Shown here piece by piece: positions 1 to 8,788 of a DNA stretch of 64,000 nt. The translations under genes were made by a program, and so were the position numbers. This stretch comes from DASQZK01 sp963732905 (lineage in GTDB: Bacteria > Bacteroidota > Bacteroidia > Bacteroidales > GCA-2748055). Location: NCBI GenBank assembly GCA_963732905.1, contig CAVTBM010000004.1, positions 496,001-560,000 on the forward strand, written 5' to 3'. The notes below the pieces were generated by a model, which was not told where the DNA came from, searched no databases, and saw nothing but the letters and a program-made list of their open reading frames with translations. Position 1 is the first letter of the stretch; the number at the start of each line of letters is the position of its first letter.

Positions 1-604
1 GAATATCCATCATCATACTTGTTTCTCCGACGCCGGCATGCATATCCTGGCTCCGGTCAATAAGCTTATCGATCTTTTTATCGGCTTCGGGATCCGGACC
101 GGGCTGAAAAATAACCAGTGTATAGTCTTTCGGACTGTGCAGCTGGTCCATGCTGAAAAAATGCAGGAAATCATTATTCCCACCGTGTCCGTTCACTATA
201 ATGATCTTTTTAAAACCATTGCGGGAAAGCTCATCCAGCGTTTCCTGCAAAAGGTTCCAAATTACCTCATGACTGTAGGCAATGGTCCCGGGCTGATGCC
301 TGGCCTCATTGATCTGTCCGAAATAATACGCCGGAAAAACAACGGCATATTCTTTGGCCGCCCCCCTGAGAGCCACTTCACGCGCTTCAAAAAGGTCCGT
401 TCCCAATGGCATGTGAGGACCATGTTTCTCCATGATGCCAAACGGGATTAAAACGACCCCCGCTGCACTGTCAACGGCTGCAGGAAAATGAGTGGCAGTC
501 AGTTCTTCATATTTTACAGGTAGGTTGTGCATCTTTTGCTGAGCTTTAAGATTTAAGGTCCCGGTTGTCAGAACAACCAAAAACGTAATGATTAGTTTTT
601 TCAT
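1..604 (-). CDS. Creatininase-family amidohydrolase, secreted (3' end cut by window)
   Basis: Reading the minus strand from an ATG at 604 gives an open frame that runs off the window edge, so the C-terminus is missing. The protein opens with a clear signal peptide (MKKLIITFLVVLTTGTLNLKAQ). It then carries creatininase-family metal-site motifs: EKHGPHMPLGTD around residues 60-71, NGHGGN near 148-153, and HAGVGETSMM at the cut end. The family is metal-dependent amidohydrolases, including creatininase and F420/riboflavin-pathway relatives; which substrate applies here cannot be told. The signal peptide implies export to the periplasm, which is unlike the cytoplasmic creatininases. A 60-base inverted repeat lies upstream of its start. 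Family assignment is firm; function is open. Confidence 0.85.
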   Translation of the reverse strand, partial: MKKLIITFLVVLTTGTLNLKAQQKMHNLPVKYEELTATHFPAAVDSAAGVVLIPFGIMEKHGPHMPLGTDLFEAREVALRGAAKEYAVVFPAYYFGQINEARHQPGTIAYSHEVIWNLLQETLDELSRNGFKKIIIVNGHGGNNDFLHFFSMDQLHSPKDYTLVIFQPGPDPEADKKIDKLIDRSQDMHAGVGETSMMMDI

Positions 605-665
605 GATGTAAGTTTTAGTAGCAGTTTATGAGGGTTGTTAAGAGAGGTCAATTTATAAAAATTTT

Positions 666-725
666 GTGAAAGGTAGAGACGCAATGCATTGCGTCTCTAC
701 TTTGCATTGCGTCTCTACCTTTCAC
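666..725. repeat. Intergenic inverted repeat built on GTAGAGACGCAATGCA
   Basis: A perfect 28-bp palindrome (673-700) is followed by a third copy of the half-site. The arms 666-688 and 703-725 are exact reverse complements over 23 bases. The outer ends read GTGAAAGG/CCTTTCAC, the same heptad that makes the tandem repeat at 5251-5306. It sits between two minus-strand genes and can form a strong hairpin. It looks like a member of a dispersed intergenic repeat family; copy number elsewhere cannot be seen from this window. Confidence 0.85.
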
Positions 726-773
726 ATATCCTTTCAAAAGGCGCATCCCGATGACATAAAAAGGAGCCCGCTG

Positions 774-2660
774 TTATTCATCATCCTTCAGCGTAAGACC
801 TTGCAGGGTACCTGCAGTTTTAACCAGTCTCACGAATTCCCCACGGTAACCTTCATTGTCCTCACCCCTGCCACTCAAAGCAAGCCTGACAACCTGATCC
901 ATGCTGGCATTGGCTTTGTATTCGGAATTACGTAAGATCATCCCGAACTCAGCAACAGACGCAGAAAACTTAAAATTATCCGATACCTCTTTCCCTTTCC
1001 TTACTACACCTTTTACCGGCTCCTCCATAAGGATGCTTGTATTGCCATCGGGCTTCTTGTACCTGAGTTTGATCGTCAGCAATTCAGCTGACATATCCGG
1101 GCCGGCCCATGAACGGTTCTCCTGGTACTTCAGCGGATCGATTTTCCCGGTGTACTCCTCTGCACCGGCAGGGATAAGCTCATATAATGCCGTTACCGTA
1201 TGTCCTGCTCCGATCTCACCAGCGTCCTTCTTATCATCATTGAAATCTTCATCGTTCAGCAATCTGTTTTCATAACCTACTAATCTGTAAGATTTAACAC
1301 GCTTCGGATTAAACTCTAACTGGAACTTCACATCTTTGGCAATGGTAAATAATGTTCCGGCGAATTCACTAACCAGTACTTTCCGGGCTTCCTGGATATT
1401 ATCGATATAGGCGTAATTCCCGTTACCTTTATCGGCAATGGTCTCCATTTTATCGTCCTTGTAATTGCCCATTCCGAAACCCAGGACCGTCATATAAATG
1501 CCCCGTCCTCTTTCCTTCTCAACCAGACGCTCCATTTCTGCATTGCTGGAAACGCCGACATTAAAGTCACCATCGGTAGCGAGGATGATGCGGTTGTTCC
1601 CTCCTTCAACGAAATTCTGACCGGCAATTTTATAAGCCAGCATTAAACCCTGTCCCCCGGCAGTCGAACCGCCCGCCTGAAGATTTTCGATAGCTTCGTT
1701 GATTTTCTCCTTCAGGCTTCCGGGGGTTGACTCCAGGACTGTTCCGGCGGCACCGGCATAGACCACGATTGCCACCCGGTCGGCAGCCCGTAGCTGGTTA
1801 ACAAGGAGCCGGAATGCTGATTTGAGCAAAGGAAGCTTGTTCGGTGAATTCATCGAACCCGACACATCGATCAGGAAGACGAGGTTTGAAGGCGGCAATT
1901 CGCTTTTGTCCATACTTTTTCCTTTTAGTCCAATGTGAAGCAATTGATGGTCCGGGTTCCAGGGACACTCTGAAAGCTCGGTATAGACCGAAAAAGGGTG
2001 TTTGCCTTCAGGCTCCGGATAATTGTAAGAGAAATAATTGATCATCTCTTCAATCCTTACTGCATCCACCGGCGGGAGTTGCCCTTGATTTATGAACCGT
2101 CGTACATTGGAGTAAGACGCTTTGTCGACATCGACGGAGAAAGTGGACAAAGGCTGTTTCAGTACATCCTTATACCCGTTTTCATGGATGGTGGAATAAC
2201 CTTCGGTATTGAATTCCTGCTGATACGCCGGAGCCTGGTTTGGATAATTACGACTCCTGACAGCTGCCCCGTTGCTTTTTCGTTTATCTACAGCTGCCGA
2301 ACCAGTTAGGTCGTGTTTTGCAACACTTCCATAACCTACAACAACCACTTCATTTAGACTGGTGGTTGACGGAGACATCACAACATCGATGATCAGCCGC
2401 CCTGAGATTTTCACTTCCCTTGTATCATATCCTATATAGGAGAACACAAGTACTTTATCAGTGTCATTAAGATTGATGCTGTACTCTCCCTTAACATTTG
2501 TAACCGTCCCTAGTGATGTGTTTTTAACCCCTACATTGACCCCTGGAAGCGGACTGCCTGATTCATCGGTAACTTTACCGGTAACGGTATACGTCTGTCC
2601 TGCCGACATAAGGATGATGGACAGGAACAAAACAGCGATAGTTGACATAATTGTTTTCAT
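774..2660 (-). CDS. YfbK-like von Willebrand factor A protein with carboxypeptidase-D-like domain and SusC plug motif
   Basis: The 628-residue protein starts at the ATG at 2660, which gives a signal peptide (MKTIMSTIAVLFLSIILMSAG). The open frame extends 52 codons further upstream but that part looks non-coding. Domains in order: carboxypeptidase-D regulatory-like fold (about 24-97); a short SusC-type segment (NEVVVVGYG...DLTGS, 103-121); a YfbK N-terminal region (about 150-250); a VWA domain (about 258-430) with MIDAS motif DVSGSMNS at 265-272; and a DUF3520-like C-terminus. VWA domains bind protein ligands through a metal ion. The plug-like segment normally sits in TonB-dependent receptors, but no beta-barrel follows. 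It is transcribed divergently from the ECF sigma gene at 2889. The exact role is unknown. Confidence 0.9.
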   Translation of the reverse strand: MKTIMSTIAVLFLSIILMSAGQTYTVTGKVTDESGSPLPGVNVGVKNTSLGTVTNVKGEYSINLNDTDKVLVFSYIGYDTREVKISGRLIIDVVMSPSTTSLNEVVVVGYGSVAKHDLTGSAAVDKRKSNGAAVRSRNYPNQAPAYQQEFNTEGYSTIHENGYKDVLKQPLSTFSVDVDKASYSNVRRFINQGQLPPVDAVRIEEMINYFSYNYPEPEGKHPFSVYTELSECPWNPDHQLLHIGLKGKSMDKSELPPSNLVFLIDVSGSMNSPNKLPLLKSAFRLLVNQLRAADRVAIVVYAGAAGTVLESTPGSLKEKINEAIENLQAGGSTAGGQGLMLAYKIAGQNFVEGGNNRIILATDGDFNVGVSSNAEMERLVEKERGRGIYMTVLGFGMGNYKDDKMETIADKGNGNYAYIDNIQEARKVLVSEFAGTLFTIAKDVKFQLEFNPKRVKSYRLVGYENRLLNDEDFNDDKKDAGEIGAGHTVTALYELIPAGAEEYTGKIDPLKYQENRSWAGPDMSAELLTIKLRYKKPDGNTSILMEEPVKGVVRKGKEVSDNFKFSASVAEFGMILRNSEYKANASMDQVVRLALSGRGEDNEGYRGEFVRLVKTAGTLQGLTLKDDE

Positions 2661-2888
2661 GATATCTGGATTTATTGGTTTGATTTCACCAGTAGGATGC
2701 AGATGATCGTGAAATTCCATAAATTGTTCCTGAAAAATGCACGATGATGTTTTCTTATGCAATGCAGAAGGACACGTCATCACCCTATTGCAGATCGTAT
2801 TTATCACATTCGCCAATTTGATTATCTCCCGATTTAATCCTAATTTTCAACCATTAGTCCCCGTTTTACAGGCACAAAATATTTTAAT

Positions 2889-3491
2889 GTGAACCCGAAG
2901 ACCCGCCGACATATTCAATCCTTATCCGATACTGAACTGGTCGCGATGTATAAGGAGACAAAGGAACGGCAGGTAATCGGCGAGTTGTTTTCCCGGTACA
3001 GTCACCTGGTATATGGCGTTTGCCTTAAATACTTTCACGACCGGGAGGAGTCAAAGGATGCGGTAATGCAGATCTTTGAAACACTGCCTGAAAAGTTGCT
3101 CCGTCATGACGTCAGGGATTTCAGACCATGGTTGTACGTGATCACTAAGAACCATTGCCTGATGAACCTGAGATCTGAAAAAACAAAGGGCGAAAAACAA
3201 AAAATTTTCGCCATTGAGCAGACCTTCATTATGGAAAATGAACGCGATCTGCATCCTGTGGACGAAGAGACATTACAAACCGATGACGACCTGAAAGACT
3301 GTATTGAAAGACTGGGATCAGAACAGAAGTCCTGCATTCTGATGTTTTATTATAACAATAAATGTTACCGTGAAATCGCAGCAAACCTGAAGATGGATGA
3401 GAAGAAGGTGAAAAGCCACCTGCAGAACGGAAAACGGAATTTAAAAAACTGCCTGGAGCAGAAAGAACATGTCCGACAAAAAGAAACATAG
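2889..3491 (+). CDS. ECF-type RNA polymerase sigma factor
   Basis: This 200-residue sigma-70-family protein has region 2 around residues 35-75 (HLVYGVCLKYFHDREESKD...) and region 4 near 140-185 (CILMFYYNNKCYREIAANLK), the usual two-domain ECF layout. It would direct RNA polymerase to a small stress or surface regulon. The start is GTG; an ATG two bases earlier is out of frame and is followed at once by TGA (ATGTGA). The next gene overlaps it by 23 bases and encodes a single-pass membrane protein that probably acts as its anti-sigma factor. The divergent neighbour at 774-2660 is a plausible target. Confidence 0.93.
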   Translation: MNPKTRRHIQSLSDTELVAMYKETKERQVIGELFSRYSHLVYGVCLKYFHDREESKDAVMQIFETLPEKLLRHDVRDFRPWLYVITKNHCLMNLRSEKTKGEKQKIFAIEQTFIMENERDLHPVDEETLQTDDDLKDCIERLGSEQKSCILMFYYNNKCYREIAANLKMDEKKVKSHLQNGKRNLKNCLEQKEHVRQKET

Positions 3492-4863
3492 GAAAACCGA
3501 TTCGAAGGCCTTCCGGAATTACCTCGGTAACCGGATGTCCGATGAAGAGCGCAATGCTTTTGAAAGGGAGCTTCAGAAAGATCCTTTTGCAGGAGAAGCA
3601 CTCGAAGGACTTTCGTCGCTGGGTGAGGTAGACTTGCAAAAGGACCTGAAGGAGCTTCAAACGAGTTTGCAGGGAACCGGGGAAGGTCGTAATCATCGCA
3701 TCGTGCTTTACCGCATTGCAGCTGCTGTTGCAGGTCTGATCCTGGTTACATCTGTTTACCTGGCCTTTAACCAGAAAATCAGGGACCTTAAGTCAGGACG
3801 TATGGCTCGGGTCGAAGAAACCCGGCAGCAACAGTCCAGGGCAGAAAAGGAGCAAAGCATAACAAAGACACCGGAGGATAAGAGTACAGCCAATAGTTCA
3901 TCAGATACCGGTACCCGGGAAAATACCCTGTCAGGCCAGCCCGGGGCTGCAAATCAATCAACCGGGACTTCCTCAGGCCCGGAGAAGGAAATGTTTATTA
4001 AAGATAATGTCGGGAAATCTGCTGAAGTAATCCAGGAGAAGACTCCGGTTGAAGCACCCTCCGTATCAGCCCGGCAACCTGACCTGCCTGTTGAGATCCT
4101 CAGCCAGGAAAATGAAAAATCTGTTGCCGCGCCACAACAGCAAAATCAAATATCCGGACAAAAGCGGGCTGTACCTGCAACTAGAAAAGTCACGAACAAA
4201 AAGTTGCCGGCTTACAGCATAGTTATGGGAAACGTAATCTCCGCCGATGACTCTTCACCCCTTCCGGGAGCCGTGATACGGTTAAAAGGAACAAACCAGG
4301 GAACGGTAACTAACGAAGCCGGAAATTTTGAACTAAAGATCCCGGGCGATACGAGCGCTACCCTGATAGCCGGTTTCATCGGGATGGACAGTCGTGAGGT
4401 TAGAGTGCTCCCGGGAACAGATGTCAGAATCAGGCTGGAGCCTTCATTGACGCAACTGGATGAAGTAGTGGTCATTGGTTACGGTACTGTAAAGAAAAAA
4501 GATCTCACAGGCTCGGTAACCATGGCAGAGACGGATAATGACAACGCAGACTATGCAGAGCCGGAACCAATTGACGGTTACAGTAACTTTCGGACATATA
4601 TTAAAGATAACCTTACATTTCCGCCGGGTCATACCGATCTGAACAGAGCGGTAGTTGTACTGAGATTCTCGGTAGGGTCCGATAAGCGGCCAACTGACAT
4701 CGAAGTTTTAAAAAGTCCGGGACAGGATTTCTCGGACGAAGCTATCCATTTGCTGAAAAACGGACCCGACTGGCAACCGGCAAAAATAAACGGTATGATG
4801 ATAGATGTGCAGACACGCCTCAGAATTGTGTTTGAAAGGGAGGACGACAAGGAGCAAAAATGA
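3469..4863 (+). CDS. Putative anti-sigma/TonB-like membrane protein with carboxypeptidase-D-like domain
   Basis: The 464-residue protein has a cytoplasmic N-terminus (1-77, the likely sigma-binding part), one membrane helix (about 78-100) and a low-complexity periplasmic linker rich in S, T, Q and E (101-250). A carboxypeptidase-D-like regulatory domain (250-325), a SusC plug/Ton-box-like segment (DEVVVIGYG...DLTGSV, 331-350) and a TonB C-terminal domain (about 368-456) follow. It overlaps the sigma gene by 23 bases, so the two are likely translationally coupled. TonB C-terminal domains normally grip Ton boxes of outer-membrane receptors; finding both the binder and a Ton-box-like stretch in one chain is odd. 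The anti-sigma role is inferred from position and topology, not from a recognised zinc-binding motif. Confidence 0.8.
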   Translation: MSDKKKHRKTDSKAFRNYLGNRMSDEERNAFERELQKDPFAGEALEGLSSLGEVDLQKDLKELQTSLQGTGEGRNHRIVLYRIAAAVAGLILVTSVYLAFNQKIRDLKSGRMARVEETRQQQSRAEKEQSITKTPEDKSTANSSSDTGTRENTLSGQPGAANQSTGTSSGPEKEMFIKDNVGKSAEVIQEKTPVEAPSVSARQPDLPVEILSQENEKSVAAPQQQNQISGQKRAVPATRKVTNKKLPAYSIVMGNVISADDSSPLPGAVIRLKGTNQGTVTNEAGNFELKIPGDTSATLIAGFIGMDSREVRVLPGTDVRIRLEPSLTQLDEVVVIGYGTVKKKDLTGSVTMAETDNDNADYAEPEPIDGYSNFRTYIKDNLTFPPGHTDLNRAVVVLRFSVGSDKRPTDIEVLKSPGQDFSDEAIHLLKNGPDWQPAKINGMMIDVQTRLRIVFEREDDKEQK

Positions 4864-4871
4864 TTGTGGTG

Positions 4872-4889
4872 ACGCACCATAAGGTGCGT
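4872..4889. repeat. Small hairpin just after the sigma/anti-sigma operon
   Basis: ACGCACC and GGTGCGT pair perfectly around a four-base loop, nine bases past the stop of the TonB-like gene. No T-run follows, so it is a poor intrinsic terminator; it may stabilise the mRNA end or be a repeat remnant. Confidence 0.5.
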
Positions 4890-5016
4890 AATTCTAATGC
4901 CTTTCTATATTCAATATTCAAATTTTTATTGGAATTTTTTCAATATACCCCCAGCGATAACCGACACTTTTTCATTCTTCCCTCCACCATTCGCCTCACC
5001 AATCCCTAATCCCTAA

Positions 5017-5212
5017 TCAATATCGTTTAGATAAACTCCCTTCGGCTGCGCTCAGGGACCGACGTATCTTTTTTCTGACAAAATTATTTCGACTACGCTC
5101 AATAATTTTCTAAAACGCAAACCCTGAGCGAAGTCGAAGGGTTTACTCATTTTTGCGTTGAATCTAACGGTCCCTGAGCGCAGCCGAAGGGAGCTTATCT
5201 AAGCGACATTGA
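5017..5212. repeat. Long inverted repeat (about 45-bp arms) with nested palindrome
   Basis: Arms 5017-5061 and 5168-5212 are reverse complements with three mismatches in 45 bases. Their core reads CTCCCTTCGGCTGCGCTCAG on the left. Inside lies a second inverted pair, TTCGACTACGCTCA against TGAGCGAAGTCGAA (one mismatch), and AACGCAAACCC against GGGTTT...TTTGCGTT. The 196-base element has no open frame. It resembles a non-autonomous, MITE-like or REP-like intergenic element, but no transposase or clear target duplication is visible. It lies in the 451-base gap between the sigma operon (plus) and proA (minus), where both transcripts converge. Confidence 0.8.
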
Positions 5213-5250
5213 ATCCCAAATCCCCAATTACTAATCACTAATCCCCATTT

Positions 5251-5306
5251 CACCTTTCACCTTTCGCCTTTCACCTTTCACCTTTCGCCTTTCACCTTTC
5301 GCCTTC
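5251..5306. repeat. Seven-base tandem repeat, eight units of C(A/G)CCTTT
   Basis: Eight head-to-tail heptads alternate CACCTTT and CGCCTTT, ending eight bases before the proA stop codon. Read in the operon direction they are purine-rich (AAAGGTG/AAAGGCG). The unit also occurs at the ends of the repeat at 666-725. Seven is not a multiple of three, and it is outside the coding sequence, so it is a possible length-variable site rather than a coding repeat. Confidence 0.85.
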
Positions 5307-5314
5307 TCTTCCTC

Positions 5315-6562
5315 TCACTCCCTGATCTGCCCGTCGCCATATATCACATACTTCGTCGAAGTCAGCTCTTTCAGCCCCATCGGTCCACGGGCATGCAGCT
5401 TCTGCGTACTGATGCCGATCTCGGCGCCGAAACCGAATTCGAAACCGTCGGTGAAGCGGGTGGAGGCATTGACATATACGGCTGCAGCATCAACCTCATT
5501 CAGGAATTTCTGTGCATTGGTGTAGTTCTCTGTGACGATAGCTTCCGAGTGACCCGATCCGTACTTGTTGATATGCTGAATGGCTTCCTCAACGGAGGTC
5601 ACCACTTTGGCCGACATAATGTAGTCGAGATATTCCGTTGACCAGTCTTCTTCAGTTGCCGGTTTGGCATCAGGAAGCAGTGCACAAACCTGTTCGTCAC
5701 CACGGATCTCCACATTCTTTTTGCTTAGCTCAGCATTGATCGCAGGCAGAAAGTCAGCGAGGACTTTTTCATGGATCAACAGACTTTCGGCGGCGTTACA
5801 TACGCCGGGACGATGTGTTTTCGAATTGTAGGTGATCTGCACAGACTTGGTTTTATCAGCCCATTCATCGATGTACACATGGCAGTTTCCGACGCCGGTT
5901 TCAATAACGGGAACGGTTGAATTCATAACCACAGACTGGATCAGCCCGGCGCCACCGCGAGGGATAAGCAAGTCGAGATAATCGTTGAGCTTCATCATGG
6001 CCACGGCGCTGTCACGGGTCGTGTTTTGCACGAGCTGCACGGCATCCTCCGGAAGTCCGGCTTCTTTGAGCGAAGACCGTAGGATCTCCACCAGGGCGTT
6101 ATTGGAACTGAAGGCTTCCTTCCCACCCCTGAGAATCGTCACATTACCTGTTTTAATGCAGAGCCCGAACACATCCACAGTCACATTCGGCCTGGCTTCG
6201 TAGATCATACCAATCACACCGATGGGGACCCTTTTCTTACCTATCATCAATCCATTGGGCCGTTTCCACATCGACTCCATCTCACCTATCGGATCTTCAA
6301 GTGCAGCTAATTGTTCCAGCCCTTCCGCCATGCCACTGATGCGTTCTTCTGTCAATCTCAGCCTGTCGATGATGGCTCCCTTCAACCCGTTCTTCTCAGC
6401 ATTCGCCAAATCTGTTTCATTCGCCTTCAGAATATCCGATGAATGTGCCACCAGATTTTTGGCTGCTACCCGCAAGGCATTATCTTTTAAAGCCGACGAC
6501 GCATTCGACAGGATATAGGAGACTATCTTCGCATTCTTCCCTTTTTGAACAAGTTCTTCCAT
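5315..6562 (-). CDS. proA: Glutamate-5-semialdehyde dehydrogenase (gamma-glutamyl phosphate reductase)
   Basis: ProA reduces gamma-glutamyl phosphate with NADPH to glutamate-5-semialdehyde, the second step of proline synthesis. The 415-residue protein is full length for the family and belongs to the aldehyde dehydrogenase superfamily. The catalytic cysteine is C255 in HRPGVCNAAES, and the conserved PRGGAGLI and IPVIETGVGNCH-type segments are present at about 201-230. It is the last gene of the arg/pro operon, 51 bases after proB. Downstream comes a heptad tandem repeat and a long inverted repeat rather than a classic terminator. Confidence 0.98.
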   Translation of the reverse strand: MEELVQKGKNAKIVSYILSNASSALKDNALRVAAKNLVAHSSDILKANETDLANAEKNGLKGAIIDRLRLTEERISGMAEGLEQLAALEDPIGEMESMWKRPNGLMIGKKRVPIGVIGMIYEARPNVTVDVFGLCIKTGNVTILRGGKEAFSSNNALVEILRSSLKEAGLPEDAVQLVQNTTRDSAVAMMKLNDYLDLLIPRGGAGLIQSVVMNSTVPVIETGVGNCHVYIDEWADKTKSVQITYNSKTHRPGVCNAAESLLIHEKVLADFLPAINAELSKKNVEIRGDEQVCALLPDAKPATEEDWSTEYLDYIMSAKVVTSVEEAIQHINKYGSGHSEAIVTENYTNAQKFLNEVDAAAVYVNASTRFTDGFEFGFGAEIGISTQKLHARGPMGLKELTSTKYVIYGDGQIRE

Positions 6563-6613
6563 GATATATACTTTCTTTTATGAGCGGTCAAAAAAGTTTC
6601 TGCCCTTACAATT

Positions 6614-7438
6614 TCATTCCTCCTCCTTGCAACACGCCATCGATTCCTTCGATACAAACAACGTCCCTACATCCTTCCCGGCAAGAAGCTCATGAATAAT
6701 ATAAGGATCATTGCCATTGGTAAGCACCACATCCACCTCATGCTCGATACAGTGCTTTGCAGCAAGAAGTTTCGAAGTCATCCCTCCCGTACCAAAAGTT
6801 GAAGTGTTTTCAAAGATACAGGCTTCCAGCTCATCGGTCAGTTCGGTCACTTTTGAGATCAGTTTTGCAGAATGATTCTCTTTTGGATTACTTGTAAACA
6901 TACCATCTATATCACTGAGTATAATCAGGAGATCAGCTTTTACCAGTGTGGCAACGGTTGCCGAGAGACTGTCGTTATCACCGAATTCAATCTCATCAGT
7001 GGAGACCGTGTCATTTTCATTAATGACCGGGATAATGCCCATATTCAGTAACTCATTGATGGTATTTCTGGCATTCCGCCGCCGGATAGTGTTTTCAATG
7101 CCGTCTTTTGTTAGTAGGACCTGGGCAACCGTCATATTATATTCCTCGAAGAATTTATCATAGATCTTGATCAGTTCAGCCTGGCCGATGGCTGCAAGGG
7201 CCTGTTTCTTAATCTTATCCACAGGTTTTTTATCCAGTCCCATTTTCCCTGCTCCGGTGGCGATAGCACCGGAAGACACCAGGATAACCTGCCGACCCTC
7301 ATTATGTAAGTCAGCAATCACACGCACCAGTTTTTCGATCCGCATCAGGTTCAGTTTACCATTAGGATGGGTCAATGAGCTTGAACCTATCTTCAGAACT
7401 ATCTTTTGCTTGTTTATAAGTCGCTTGCGATGTGTCAT
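6614..7438 (-). CDS. proB: Glutamate 5-kinase without PUA domain
   Basis: ProB phosphorylates glutamate to gamma-glutamyl phosphate, the committed and proline-inhibited step. The 274-residue protein is an amino-acid kinase fold: the N-terminal KIGSSSLTHPNGKL motif, NENDTVSTDEIEFGDNDSLS near 140-160, and ILSDIDGMFTSNP. It stops where the kinase domain ends, so it lacks the C-terminal PUA domain of the E. coli enzyme (367 residues); PUA-less forms are known and active. Its ATG overlaps the argH stop by four bases (ATGA), indicating translational coupling. Confidence 0.97.
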   Translation of the reverse strand: MTHRKRLINKQKIVLKIGSSSLTHPNGKLNLMRIEKLVRVIADLHNEGRQVILVSSGAIATGAGKMGLDKKPVDKIKKQALAAIGQAELIKIYDKFFEEYNMTVAQVLLTKDGIENTIRRRNARNTINELLNMGIIPVINENDTVSTDEIEFGDNDSLSATVATLVKADLLIILSDIDGMFTSNPKENHSAKLISKVTELTDELEACIFENTSTFGTGGMTSKLLAAKHCIEHEVDVVLTNGNDPYIIHELLAGKDVGTLFVSKESMACCKEEE

Positions 7439-8787
7439 GACAAATATTTCTTTAGACTTTGAATAAATCTTTCCTGGAAAGATGTGTACTTTTTGGTTTG
7501 AAATTCAGAAATGACCCGGTCCAGCTTCCGGATGATCCGGTCATTAGACAGATTACCAATACTGCCAGTGTGCGTTGTTTTTACCCGTGAACCGGGCCTG
7601 AACCTGCCTTTATCAATTTCTGCAGCCACCTGGACGTAGGCATCCCTGAAAGGAACCCCTGCCAACACCTTTTCATTGATAGCATCCACACTTCCAATAT
7701 ACTGGTAGATATCATTCTTCATGATGTCTTTCTTCACCTCCAGGCCCTGAACAACGAATGCCATCATTTCCAGACATTCTTTCATTTCTGCAATGGCAGG
7801 AAAACAAATTTCCTTCAAAAGCTGAAAATCACGGTGATAACCGGAAGGCAGATTACCGATCACCGACATTACTTCAAATTCCCTGGACCGGATCCGGTTG
7901 CAACGGCCACGGATTAGCTCGAGGACATCAGGGTTCTTCTTATGTGGCATAATACTGGATCCTGTGGTCATATCATCACTGAGCTTCACAAAGTCAAAAT
8001 TCTGGCTCATATACATTACGAGGTCCATCGCCATTTTAGAGAGGGAAGAAGCCAGGGCGGAAAATGCCGTCATCAGAAATTTCTCCGTTTTACCTCTCGC
8101 CAGCTGGGCATTGACCGAATTGATGTGCAGATCTCCAAATTCCAGGAGCTGGCATGTGAAGTCACGGTCAACCGGAAAAGAAGATCCAAAACCTGCAGCC
8201 GAGCCCAGAGGACTCTGATTAATGTAATTAAAAACCCCGCTGACCAGCATAAGATCTTCGGTCAACGCTTCGGCATAGGCCCCAAACCACAGTCCGAAAG
8301 ATGATGGCATGGCAACCTGGAAATGAGTATACCCCGGAATCAGAACATCCCGGGTTTCTTCACTCTTTTTAAGAAGAACTTCCACCAGGATTTGCGTCAG
8401 GCCAACGATGTCTGACAGCACATCACGATAGTATAATTTCAAATCCGTGAGAACCTGGTCGTTACGGGAACGAGCTGTATGAACCCGTTTTCCGGCATCA
8501 CCAAGTTCATCAGTCAGCATTTTTTCAATCTGTGAATGAACATCTTCGATGCCTTCCTCAATGATGAATGTTCCTTCATGAATACTCTGATATACATTCA
8601 GAAGGGTATTCAGAATGTCACGCTCATCTTTTTCCGAAATCAAATCAGCTTTATGAAGCATCTGAACATGAGCCATGGAGCCGATCACATCGGCAGCCGC
8701 GATCTGAAGATCAAGTTCACGATCCTTCCCGGAAGTAAACTCCATCATATTATTATCGGTCTTCTGACCTTTTTCCCACAGCTTCAT
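7435..8787 (-). CDS. argH: Argininosuccinate lyase
   Basis: ArgH splits argininosuccinate into arginine and fumarate, the final step of arginine synthesis. The 450-residue protein is a fumarase/aspartase-superfamily member with the signature GSSIMPHKKNPD at about 275-286 and the HTARSRNDQV motif near 103-112. It begins one base after the argE stop and ends in a four-base overlap with proB, so three genes are tightly packed. The enzyme would be cytoplasmic and work with ArgG from the same operon. Confidence 0.98.
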   Translation of the reverse strand: MKLWEKGQKTDNNMMEFTSGKDRELDLQIAAADVIGSMAHVQMLHKADLISEKDERDILNTLLNVYQSIHEGTFIIEEGIEDVHSQIEKMLTDELGDAGKRVHTARSRNDQVLTDLKLYYRDVLSDIVGLTQILVEVLLKKSEETRDVLIPGYTHFQVAMPSSFGLWFGAYAEALTEDLMLVSGVFNYINQSPLGSAAGFGSSFPVDRDFTCQLLEFGDLHINSVNAQLARGKTEKFLMTAFSALASSLSKMAMDLVMYMSQNFDFVKLSDDMTTGSSIMPHKKNPDVLELIRGRCNRIRSREFEVMSVIGNLPSGYHRDFQLLKEICFPAIAEMKECLEMMAFVVQGLEVKKDIMKNDIYQYIGSVDAINEKVLAGVPFRDAYVQVAAEIDKGRFRPGSRVKTTHTGSIGNLSNDRIIRKLDRVISEFQTKKYTSFQERFIQSLKKYLS

Positions 8788-8788
8788 C

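Noticed and set aside
38..451. A 137-codon plus-strand frame over the start of the window
   Set aside because: It is antisense to the creatininase-family gene, whose minus-strand reading has a signal peptide and all family motifs.
2661..2816. Upstream extension of the VWA gene (52 codons)
   Set aside because: The extension has no homology-like features and the internal ATG at 2660 gives a normal signal peptide.
5251..5306. Possible CRISPR-like array
   Set aside because: Units are only seven bases with no spacers; it is a simple tandem repeat.
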